Assembly (NCBI GenBank): GCA_044359155.1
Contig: JBIKMR010000158.1
Coordinates: 1-10,020 of the forward strand
Direction: 5' to 3'
From: WGMK01 sp044359155
Lineage (GTDB): Bacteria; Hydrogenedentota; Hydrogenedentia; Hydrogenedentales; JAEUWI01
DNA: 10,020 nt
Below the pieces are notes generated by a model, which saw nothing but the letters and a program-made list of their open reading frames with translations, was not told the origin of the DNA and ran no database searches. The position numbers were made by a program, and so were the translations under genes. Below are positions 1 through 5,476 of this stretch, in pieces; the first letter of the stretch is position 1; every line of letters begins with the position of its first letter.

Positions 1-613
1 TGCCCTTGAGGTGTACGCCGATCAGCTTGGGCCACTTGAGTTCCCATGCCATGCCAGCCATTACGTCCACCGCGTCTGCACCGCCCACGCCAATGGCGAG
101 CATACCCAGGCCGCCCGCGTTCACGGTATGGCTGTCGGTGCCAATCATCATGCCGCCGGGGAAGGCGTAATTCTCAAGCACCACCTGGTGGATGATGCCC
201 GCGCCCGGCTTCCAAAAACCGATGCCGTACTTGTTAGAGACCGAGGCGAGGAAGTCGAAGACTTCCTGGTTGTTGGTCAGCGCCTCGGCAAGGTCGGCCT
301 TGGCCCCGGTGCGCGCCTGGATAAGGTGGTCGCAATGCACCGTGCTGGGCACCGCCGTCTTGGCTTTGCCCGCGCTCATAAACTGGAGCAGGGCCATCTG
401 GGCGGTGGCGTCTTGCATGGCCACGCGGTCGGGCGCGAAGTCCACATAGTCCAAGCCGTTCTGGTAGGCAGCGGCGGGAAGCTGGTCGTACAAATGGCTG
501 TATAAAATCTTCTCGGCCAGCGTGAGGGGGCGTCCCGCAAGGGCGCGGGCAGCGGCCACTTTGCCGGGAAGCTGCGCATAGTTGCGTTGGATCATGTCGA
601 AATCGTATGCCAT
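1..613 (-). CDS. acn: Aconitate hydratase, mitochondrial type (N-terminal 204 residues; runs off the left edge)
   Basis: Interconverts citrate and isocitrate via cis-aconitate in the cytoplasmic TCA cycle, using a [4Fe-4S] cluster. The visible part aligns closely with eukaryotic mitochondrial aconitase. VAMQDATAQMALLQF is at residues 64-78, the VPSTVHCDHLI block at 88-98, the WKPGAGIIHQ block at 134-143, IGTDSHT at 157-163 and a glycine-rich GVGGADAVDVMAG block at 175-187. Q67, D95, H96, H142, D160, S161 and H162 match porcine active-site Q72, D100, H101, H147, D165, S166 and H167 at a constant offset of five. The three cluster cysteines lie beyond the window. The ATG at 611-613 has a GGAGA Shine-Dalgarno (622-626) eight bases upstream and needs no transit peptide. 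The gene has its own likely promoter, and sixA lies upstream on the same strand. Family is near certain; this is not the AcnB or IRP1/AcnA type. Confidence 0.95.
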   Translation of the reverse strand, partial: MAYDFDMIQRNYAQLPGKVAAARALAGRPLTLAEKILYSHLYDQLPAAAYQNGLDYVDFAPDRVAMQDATAQMALLQFMSAGKAKTAVPSTVHCDHLIQARTGAKADLAEALTNNQEVFDFLASVSNKYGIGFWKPGAGIIHQVVLENYAFPGGMMIGTDSHTVNAGGLGMLAIGVGGADAVDVMAGMAWELKWPKLIGVHLKG

Positions 614-680
614 GAGTCTGGTCTCCGTCATCGTCAGGCCGGGGGATTGTGCCGGGGGAAAGGCTCCGGCGAGCGGCGGA

Positions 681-710
681 AGTGTAGCAAATACACGCGA
701 TTGCGCTCAA
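681..710 (-). promoter_or_regulatory. Probable sigma70-type promoter of aconitase
   Basis: Read on the minus strand, TTGAGC (705-710) and TACACT (681-686) are separated by 18 bases. The -10 is preceded by TGC, giving an extended -10 (TGCTACACT). The start of transcription would fall near 674, leaving a 5' leader of about 60 bases before the ATG at 613. The same TGCTACACT element occurs in the promoter at 1632-1661. Inferred from consensus only. Confidence 0.5.
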
Positions 711-721
711 ATGGACAGTTT

Positions 722-747
722 CGTAGCCTTACCAAAAGGAGGCTACG
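722..747 (-). other. Hairpin after sixA stop (weak terminator or processing site)
   Basis: CGTAGCC (722-728) and GGCTACG (741-747) form a perfect 7-bp stem with a 12-base loop, starting seven bases after the sixA stop codon. On either strand no run of U follows the stem, so it is not a convincing intrinsic terminator. It could stabilise the 3' end of the sixA message or attenuate read-through into aconitase. Confidence 0.35.
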
Positions 748-754
748 GCTTGAA

Positions 755-1234
755 TCAGGAATCCTTTGGCGTGAGAAACTGCGTCATCCGTCCCGAACCC
801 CGCCCGAACCTTCCATCTTCAGCAAGTTCTACCACCGCCACCGCACACGTGGGCACGGGGCGCTGCGCCCCGGTCAGGTGGTGCAACAACTCTTCCGAAC
901 CGGGGTTGTGCGACACCACCATCACGGTTTCCGCGTTGCCAGGTTGCTCCGCAAGTACCTCGATGTAGTCAGCTACCTCCGCCAAATACAGCCGCGAATC
1001 CGCAACCACTGTCCCGGCATAGGCGTTACCCTCGGCGAACAGGTGCGCCGTGGTCAATGCTCGCACGGCAGTGGAGCTGATGATAAGGTCCGGCACGATG
1101 CCCAGTTCGCGCAGGCGCGTTCCCATTTGTGGGGCATCGCGCTCGCCGCGTGGGTTCAGGGGGCGGTCGTGGTCAGGCATTTCCGGCCCACCCTCCGCCG
1201 ACTTTGCATGCCGCATGATAAGCAGTGTCTTCAT
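755..1234 (-). CDS. sixA: SixA-type phosphohistidine phosphatase (histidine phosphatase superfamily)
   Basis: A small (159-residue) cytoplasmic histidine phosphatase. SixA proteins remove phosphate from phosphohistidine, classically on the HPt domain of ArcB or on PTSNtr proteins. The sequence shows the family hallmarks in order: MRHAKS with R8 and the nucleophile H9; the LNPRGERDAPQMG segment at 26-38; ISSTAVRALTTA with R58; and VVSHNPG with H109. The length matches the short SixA subfamily, which lacks the insertions of phosphoglycerate mutases. The start chosen is the ATG at 1232-1234, because a strong GGGAGG (1243-1248) lies eight bases upstream; an upstream extension to 1267 would place that Shine-Dalgarno inside the gene. 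No histidine kinase or PTS gene is visible nearby, so the partner is unknown. A broader phosphatase role is possible. Confidence 0.9.
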   Translation of the reverse strand: MKTLLIMRHAKSAEGGPEMPDHDRPLNPRGERDAPQMGTRLRELGIVPDLIISSTAVRALTTAHLFAEGNAYAGTVVADSRLYLAEVADYIEVLAEQPGNAETVMVVSHNPGSEELLHHLTGAQRPVPTCAVAVVELAEDGRFGRGSGRMTQFLTPKDS

Positions 1235-1262
1235 CAAGGCAACCTCCCGTGTCATGGCGGGT

Positions 1263-1268
1263 ATCATA
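1263..1268 (-). promoter_or_regulatory. Possible -10 element of sixA
   Basis: On the minus strand TATGAT lies 14 bases upstream of the GGGAGG Shine-Dalgarno of sixA, which would give a leader of about 20 bases. No good -35 is present at 16-18 bases, so this is a weak call resting on one hexamer and position. Confidence 0.3.
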
Positions 1269-1347
1269 TCGTAATGGCATTTTGTCGCGTGGATTCGGCA
1301 TCAGGGAGAGGTGGTGGATTTGGGGTAAAGCGCTTGCAAATACTGCG

Positions 1348-1393
1348 TGTAACCCCCTCACCCTAACCCTCTCCCCCTGCCAGGTGGAGAGGG
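1348..1393. repeat. Dispersed palindromic repeat of the CCCTCACCCTAACCCTCTCC type
   Basis: The block begins TGTAACCCCCTCACCCT (1348-1364) and continues into a palindrome centred at 1380: CCCTCTCC (1367-1374) pairs with GGAGAGGG (1386-1393), with CCT/AGG extending the stem around a GCC loop. Near-identical intergenic palindromes are common and multicopy in many GC-rich genomes and are often mis-translated as PLTLTLSP-like peptides. A truncated relative sits at 5406-5422 (16 of 17 bases identical to 1348-1364). Likely a REP-like element rather than a terminator, since no T-run follows. Confidence 0.6.
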
Positions 1394-1604
1394 GACAGGA
1401 GGTGCATACTCAGGTTTTTGGGGTAGTCGAACGTCTTGAGATAACGTCCATACTGTGTCGCGCCTTTGGCGCTGAAGACGGGGGCCGCTAAAGTTGGGGT
1501 ACTGCGCCACTCGATAAAACGGGAGCGTGCGTAAGAGAAAAGGTTTCAATCATTACTTGTTTCGGGGTGACAAATTCCGAAATCGCTAGTCGCGCTGTTC
1601 GTAG

Positions 1605-1630
1605 AATTCGTGGAATTGTGTAAACGAATT
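1605..1630. promoter_or_regulatory. Inverted repeat just upstream of a promoter (possible operator)
   Basis: AATTCGT (1605-1611) and ACGAATT (1624-1630) are perfect 7-base inverted arms with a 12-base spacer, about two DNA turns centre to centre, ending two bases before the -35 of the 1694 operon. The geometry suits a dimeric regulator binding at the upstream edge of the promoter. It could also be chance in a local AT-rich patch. Confidence 0.3.
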
Positions 1631-1631
1631 A

Positions 1632-1661
1632 GTGGCAAGTTTCAAAATGCTGTGCTACACT
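1632..1661 (+). promoter_or_regulatory. Probable promoter of the 1694-5989 operon
   Basis: GTGGCA (1632-1637) and TACACT (1656-1661) are 18 bases apart, and the -10 is extended by an upstream TG (TGCTACACT). Transcription would start near 1668, leaving about 25 bases before the ATG at 1694, enough to hold its AGGAG. The -10 is the same nine bases as in the aconitase promoter. Confidence 0.5.
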
Positions 1662-1693
1662 CGGTCAGGTAGAAATGCAGGAGTGCGCGCCCC

Positions 1694-2185
1694 ATGGATG
1701 CGGTGATGGAACATCTTCAGATGTGGTACCCGGCGTATATCGTCGGTGGCATTCTGCTGCTGCCGGTAATCTTTTTCACGCGCCACTATTCTTTGCCCGC
1801 CATTCTCTTCGCCATCGAGATGGTCATCTACATGTTCATCGCCCACGTGGTGATTTGGTGCATCGTAAACGTTGCTACCTGGTTCAAGAACAATTCTTCG
1901 ATGAAGGCGCTTGATAAAGAAGGCGTTCCCGAAGGTGCGGTAGACTGGACCACGCCGCTTTTAGAATTCTGGAAGATCGAAGAATACAACCCCGGCTGGA
2001 TCGTCTATATGGAAGGCGTATTCGCCGTGCTGATTGTCATCGCTGTGCTGCGTTATCGCCCGCTGAAGGTACACAACCCGCACAAACGGCGCTACGACGA
2101 CGGCGGCAAATTGATTACTGGCAAGAGCAAGGGCAGCTATCAATACAAGCGGCCCGGCGCAGGCGCCACGCGCGGCAGGCATTAG
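1694..2185 (+). CDS. Small integral membrane protein of unknown function (three helices, basic tail)
   Basis: I do not recognise the family. The 163-residue protein has three hydrophobic segments, at about residues 12-29, 36-64 (long, could be a helix plus re-entrant part) and 100-121, with a polar segment (65-99) between the second and third. Acidic or histidine residues sit inside the membrane segments (E42, H51, E107), which is unusual for a pure anchor. The tail from 122 is strongly basic (many K, R, H), probably cytoplasmic. The ATG at 1694 has AGGAG (1679-1683) ten bases upstream; an in-frame ATG at 1706 is a less likely start. It is the first gene after a promoter and is followed nine bases later by a small zinc-ribbon membrane protein in the same frame, suggesting an operon of membrane-associated proteins. 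Confidence 0.75.
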   Translation: MDAVMEHLQMWYPAYIVGGILLLPVIFFTRHYSLPAILFAIEMVIYMFIAHVVIWCIVNVATWFKNNSSMKALDKEGVPEGAVDWTTPLLEFWKIEEYNPGWIVYMEGVFAVLIVIAVLRYRPLKVHNPHKRRYDDGGKLITGKSKGSYQYKRPGAGATRGRH

Positions 2186-2194
2186 GCCCGCCCG

Positions 2195-2371
2195 GTGGAA
2201 GGCATCCACGTTGGATACCTGGTGGCGATGGTGGGCATCATCGTAACCGTGACGGCCATTGGCGCAAACGCCATGCTGCTGCGGCGTTGCCCCCAATGCG
2301 GTGCGCGTGGATTGGTGGGGGCCGTGCAGTGTAGAAAGTGCGGGGCGCCCCAAGGTGGCGCAGGGCACTAG
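2195..2371 (+). CDS. 58-residue membrane-anchored zinc-ribbon protein (GTG start)
   Basis: A short gene that is easily missed. From GTG at 2195 it encodes 58 residues: a hydrophobic helix at about 7-29 (GYLVAMVGIIVTVTAIGANA and following), an RR stop-transfer at 30-31, then a compact zinc ribbon with CPQCG at 32-36 and CRKCG at 46-50 (four cysteines, two CxxC knuckles). The C-terminal end is glycine-rich. It fits exactly between the stop of the 1694 gene and a TPR gene that itself begins with a zinc ribbon followed by a membrane helix, so the two may work together. No strong Shine-Dalgarno is seen; translational coupling to the gene ending at 2185 is plausible. An ATG at 2228 is the alternative start but would cut into the membrane helix. 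Function unknown; being a real gene is likely because of the paired CxxC motifs. Confidence 0.65.
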   Translation: MEGIHVGYLVAMVGIIVTVTAIGANAMLLRRCPQCGARGLVGAVQCRKCGAPQGGAGH

Positions 2372-2411
2372 AAGGATACAGGTACCGGCGAGGGTGTGGG
2401 CAGCCCACGGT

Positions 2412-2445
2412 ACGGCAAAGATAACCATGGCACGGCATGGATAAC
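2412..2445 (+). repeat. Imperfect 20-base-period direct repeat in a structured spacer
   Basis: ACGGCAAAGATAAC (2412-2425) and ACGGCATGGATAAC (2432-2445) match at 12 of 14 positions with an exact 20-base period. The pair sits between two hairpins: GTGGG-CAG-CCCAC (2396-2408, inside outer arms GTACC/GGTAC at 2382-2386 and 2409-2413) and GCGGCC-CCG-GGCCGC (2446-2460). The whole block ends at the AGGAG (2463-2467) of the next gene. Confidence 0.45.
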
Positions 2446-2476
2446 GCGGCCCCGGGCCGCGCAGGAGCATGACGGA

Positions 2477-3949
2477 ATGGCGGAAGCGAAGGCGCAGGTC
2501 AAGTGCCGGTTCTGTTCACGCATGGCCGACCCCGAGAAAGTTCCGGGCGAGGGCGACATCATTTGCGTGCAGTGTGGGTTAAACCTGCTCACCGGCCAGC
2601 ATATACATCAGCAGGGCATTCGCGCGCGCGAAGCCGCCCCCAAGCCCAAGCGGCGCATCTGGCTTTATGCGCTGCCCCCGGCATTCATTGTGTTGGCGGC
2701 AGCCGCCATTGCGGTGGGTTACTTCCTCACCAAGGACCCGGTGGCGGACGCCACGGCCCTGGCGGCAGCGGGCAACACGCTCGAGGCCACCCACCTGCTC
2801 GACACTTACCTCGCCCAACGCCCCGAAGATACGCGCGGCCTGTTACTGCGCGGCAAGCTGCATTGGCGTGCGCAGGACTACGCGATGGCCGCGAGCGATT
2901 TTACTGCGCTGCTTTCGCGCGAGCCCAAGAACGTTGATGCGGCTGCGCTGGCCATGCTGGCCGTGAGCCGATCGCCTGACAACGCACAGCGTACTGCGCT
3001 ATACCAGCAAGTGCTGGAAGCGCAGCCCGACAATGCCACGGCCCAGCGCCTGCTCGCGCTGACGCAAGGAGCAAGCGGAAACCTGGAGGAGCAAGTGGCG
3101 GCCATAGAGCGCCTGAGCACTGCAGGCACTTCAGACGCCTTCCTGCTGCAAATGCGGGGGGCGGCCTTGGCCCTGCTGGGTCGCCGATCGGAGGCAGAAC
3201 TTAGCTTCACCGAGGCGGACAAGGCGGGTGATACGGGAGGGCTGGCGCGGCTTTCGCAAGGTTTGCTGGCGAGCATGAATGGTGACGAGTCCCGTGCCGA
3301 GGAATTGCTTGGCGCTGCCCAAGGGGCAGGCCCCGAAGTGGCCGGGTTGGCCGCCGCGCGGCTTGGCCTTCTTCATCTCGCGCGTGGGGAATACGAGCCC
3401 GCGCTTGCCCTGCTGCGCAAGGCCACTGAGGCCGACACCGGCGAAGATGCGCCCTTCTTCCATGCGCTCTGCCTCAAGCAATTGCGCCTGACGCAGGAAG
3501 CCGTGGCCGCGCTTACGGCGATCCGCGATAAGCGTGGGGCCTATGCGCCAGACGCCGCGCTTGAGCTGGCCCTCATGGCGCTTGATGCCGGCGTGATTGA
3601 AGACGCCGAGGAGAACCTGCGGCAGGCACAAGGGCAGGGAGGTCCCACGTCGGCCAAGCTGCTTACCGTGCAGGGCAAGCTGTACCTTGCGCGTGGCGAA
3701 GACATTGAGGCGCAGCAAACGTTCCGGCAGGCCATCCAGACCAACGAGACTTATGCGCCTGCGCACCTTGAGAATGGCGTGCTTTACGTGAAGCGCGGCC
3801 TCACCGAGGAAGGTATTGAATCGTTGAAGAAATACCTCGAACTCGCGGGCGATACCGTGTCGGGCGGCGTGCCCGAGGTGCGCCTGTTGTTGACCCAATT
3901 GGAACAGACCGCCGCAGGCGCGAACGTGGCGGAGGCGGTTACCCAATGA
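2477..3949 (+). CDS. Membrane-anchored TPR protein with N-terminal zinc ribbon
   Basis: A 490-residue protein. A zinc ribbon opens it (C10-x2-C13 and C30-x2-C33, the second in CVQCGLNLLTG). A basic linker (KPKRR, 56-60) and one membrane helix (about 61-84) follow, then a long alanine-rich TPR domain to the C-terminus, with repeats such as GKLHWRAQDYAMAASDF, LGLLHLARGEYEPALALL and GKLYLARGEDIEAQQTF. The topology predicts a cytoplasmic ribbon and a periplasmic TPR arm, a scaffold for assembling other proteins. The start at 2477 is chosen because AGGAG (2463-2467) lies nine bases upstream and the sequence before it has no domain; the frame stays open back to a GTG at 2396. The stop overlaps the next start as ATGA (3946-3949), so the two are translationally coupled. 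The exact partner and role are unknown. Confidence 0.85.
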   Translation: MAEAKAQVKCRFCSRMADPEKVPGEGDIICVQCGLNLLTGQHIHQQGIRAREAAPKPKRRIWLYALPPAFIVLAAAAIAVGYFLTKDPVADATALAAAGNTLEATHLLDTYLAQRPEDTRGLLLRGKLHWRAQDYAMAASDFTALLSREPKNVDAAALAMLAVSRSPDNAQRTALYQQVLEAQPDNATAQRLLALTQGASGNLEEQVAAIERLSTAGTSDAFLLQMRGAALALLGRRSEAELSFTEADKAGDTGGLARLSQGLLASMNGDESRAEELLGAAQGAGPEVAGLAAARLGLLHLARGEYEPALALLRKATEADTGEDAPFFHALCLKQLRLTQEAVAALTAIRDKRGAYAPDAALELALMALDAGVIEDAEENLRQAQGQGGPTSAKLLTVQGKLYLARGEDIEAQQTFRQAIQTNETYAPAHLENGVLYVKRGLTEEGIESLKKYLELAGDTVSGGVPEVRLLLTQLEQTAAGANVAEAVTQ

Positions 3950-5391
3950 AACGCAACACGCTAACTTCGATCACCCTTGGCGCCACGCTTATTCTTGCGG
4001 CTGGCAGCGCCCACGCATGGGGCCCGCGCACGGAATCCTCCATCGTCACCAGTGCCGCCCAGCTTCTTTCCAAGTCTGGCCTGCTCCAGATTCAACGGAT
4101 TGCGAAAGACTTGGAGAAGGGCGCGCTGACGCCGCAGCCCGATCTCGAACGCATGTTCCCTGCGCTGGTGCAAGACCCCATCGGCGCGGTCGAGACGGAA
4201 ATGATCTTGCTCCAGTCCGTGCGCCAGCCCGAGATTGACGGCTACTACGCCTTCCGCCTTGGCGCGCTGGGCAAGCTGGTTGCGAACATTACCGCGCCGA
4301 TGACCCAAGCCGACCCGGCGATGGCTAGCCTTTATTACACCGACGTGGAGAACAACATTCAGGAAGCGGCGCTGGTGCCCGAGGCCCCGCGCGAAGTGGA
4401 CCCGCAGCCGTACTTCGAGCGCCGCGTGCTTGAGGCGAACATCAATACGAGCGTCATCGAGAGCGAATACCGTTCGGGCGTGGGATTCAAGGGCGTGGCC
4501 AAGAACCTGCTCCAGCAAGACGCCAGCCGAAGCGTGGCGGCAGTGGCCGACGTATGGCGCGGCATCCTGGGTGGGGGCGTGGCGGGTAACATCTCCTCCG
4601 CGCAGACCGAGGCCTATGTGCTTGACGCCTACCGTTTTTATATTTCCGGCGGCGTGCGTGGACAGATTGAGGCCGCCGACCGGCGCCTCAGCGAAATGGC
4701 CGAACCCAGCCCCGACTTGATGATCAGAGTGGGCGATCTTTTCTACGACGCAAACATGCGCGAAGACGCAGTGGTCCGCTATGAGCAGGCCCTCGCCCTT
4801 GCGCCCCAACGGCGCGACGTGGCCGAGCGCATCTCCGAATACTACATGTCCATAGGTCGCACTGCCCGAGACGAGAACCGCCTCGAAGACGCGCTCAAGG
4901 GATTCGAAGACGCAGTGCAGGCCAACCCCCTGCATCCGTCCGCCGAGGCCGAGCGCCTCGACGTCGCCTCCATGATAGCCGACCGCGACGCGCGGCTCGT
5001 GCAAAGCCAGGCGGCTATCGAAAGCGCCAATGGATTTGAAGCCTTGGCCGAGCAGGAAGTGGTGGACAGCCATATCGCCGAGGCCGTGGCGCTGCTGCAC
5101 CAGGCCCGCGCGGAATACGAGCGCGTCGAGGAAGTCTTCGCCCTCGAATACACCAAGGCCGTCAGCGGCATACGCGGCATCGACGCCCGCCTCGACAGCC
5201 TGCGCGAATCTCTCTTCCAGAATGCCCAGCTTCTCAGCGGCGTCGGCTTCGGCCTCGACGCCCAGCGCATGGCCTCCGCCAAGGGAAAGGCCCTCGACTC
5301 CGAAACCTTCAAGGCCATGATACGTGACGCGCTCGACGTGACGATCAAGGATCTGGAAACCCAGAGCCAAGATTTGTTGCGGATAGAGTAG
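3946..5391 (+). CDS. Secreted TPR protein with a degenerate S1/P1-nuclease or zinc-phospholipase-like N-terminal half
   Basis: A 481-residue exported protein. The signal peptide (1-24) ends AHA, so the mature chain would start with W25-G26, as in P1 nuclease and zinc phospholipase C, where the N-terminal Trp is a zinc ligand. At 99-120 the stretch GYYAFRLGALGKLVANITAP then M-T has the spacing of the family motif H-x3-D-x3-P-x-H but reads K110-x3-N114-x3-P118-x-T120, and the expected first His near the N-terminus is Glu30. A segment ending VADVWRGIL at about 198-206 could close that domain. Two TPR units follow (about 256-336), then a helical coiled-coil-like region (345-481). What is seen: signal peptide, TPRs. 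What is inferred: a catalytically dead phospholipase/nuclease fold. It overlaps the upstream TPR gene by four bases, so the two probably form one complex across the inner membrane. Confidence 0.75.
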   Translation: MKRNTLTSITLGATLILAAGSAHAWGPRTESSIVTSAAQLLSKSGLLQIQRIAKDLEKGALTPQPDLERMFPALVQDPIGAVETEMILLQSVRQPEIDGYYAFRLGALGKLVANITAPMTQADPAMASLYYTDVENNIQEAALVPEAPREVDPQPYFERRVLEANINTSVIESEYRSGVGFKGVAKNLLQQDASRSVAAVADVWRGILGGGVAGNISSAQTEAYVLDAYRFYISGGVRGQIEAADRRLSEMAEPSPDLMIRVGDLFYDANMREDAVVRYEQALALAPQRRDVAERISEYYMSIGRTARDENRLEDALKGFEDAVQANPLHPSAEAERLDVASMIADRDARLVQSQAAIESANGFEALAEQEVVDSHIAEAVALLHQARAEYERVEEVFALEYTKAVSGIRGIDARLDSLRESLFQNAQLLSGVGFGLDAQRMASAKGKALDSETFKAMIRDALDVTIKDLETQSQDLLRIE

Positions 5392-5437
5392 GGCGCGACC
5401 CCGCCTGTAACCCCATCACCCTCTCGGCACACTCTCC

Positions 5438-5463
5438 TGTTTGTCCGGCCCAGCCGACAAACA
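5438..5463 (+). promoter_or_regulatory. Hairpin abutting the Shine-Dalgarno of the Spy-like gene
   Basis: TGTTTGTC (5438-5445) and GACAAACA (5456-5463) are perfect 8-base arms; GGC/GCC (5447-5449, 5453-5455) continues the stem to 11 pairs with one bulged C and a CCA loop. The stem ends on the A at 5463, directly against AGGAG (5464-5468). No T-run follows, so it is unlikely to be a terminator. It could expose or shield the ribosome site, or mark a 5' end made by processing of the long operon message. Confidence 0.5.
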
Positions 5464-5476
5464 AGGAGTACCCGCG

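Larger units (their letters stand above)
1235..1693. other. Intergenic region between divergent sixA and the 1694 operon
   Basis: This 459-base stretch separates divergently transcribed genes. The open frames crossing it translate to strings of the 'PLTLTLSP' / 'PSPPGRGRG' kind, which come from the dispersed repeat at 1348-1393, and have no credible start or domain. From the sixA side it holds the Shine-Dalgarno and a TATGAT-like -10 (1263-1268), a LacI-family-like half palindrome (1324-1339), the repeat, a small GCGCC-TTT-GGCGC hairpin (1460-1472), an inverted repeat (1605-1630) and a promoter (1632-1661). The section from about 1480 to 1650 is clearly less GC-rich than the genes. I see no RNA gene. 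Confidence 0.7.

Noticed and set aside
11..505. A 164-codon plus-strand frame over the left edge
   Set aside because: The minus strand in this region encodes aconitase with all active-site residues; the plus frame is its shadow.
234..710. A 158-codon minus-strand frame extending upstream of aconitase
   Set aside because: It is in a different frame from the aconitase reading and covers its promoter and Shine-Dalgarno; the product has no family features.
1460..1472. GCGCC-TTT-GGCGC hairpin as a terminator
   Set aside because: Five pairs only, no T-run, and no gene ends just upstream of it on either strand.
1225..1549. Open frames with PLTLTLSP or PSPPGRGRG peptides
   Set aside because: These peptides are translations of a dispersed palindromic DNA repeat; there is no credible start or domain.
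2396..2476. N-terminal extension of the TPR gene to a GTG at 2396
   Set aside because: The extension would translate the hairpins, the 20-base-period repeat and the AGGAG that serves the ATG at 2477; the zinc ribbon starts cleanly after that ATG.
3961..5370. A 469-codon open frame on the minus strand
   Set aside because: It mirrors the secreted TPR gene, which has a signal peptide, TPR motifs and an ATGA coupling. The antisense translation is His/Gly/Val-rich without domains, as expected from codon bias in a GC-rich gene.
5441..5476. TTG start at 5441 for the Spy-like gene
   Set aside because: It sits inside a stem-loop, has no ribosome site, and adds polar residues in front of a normal signal peptide that begins at the ATG at 5477.
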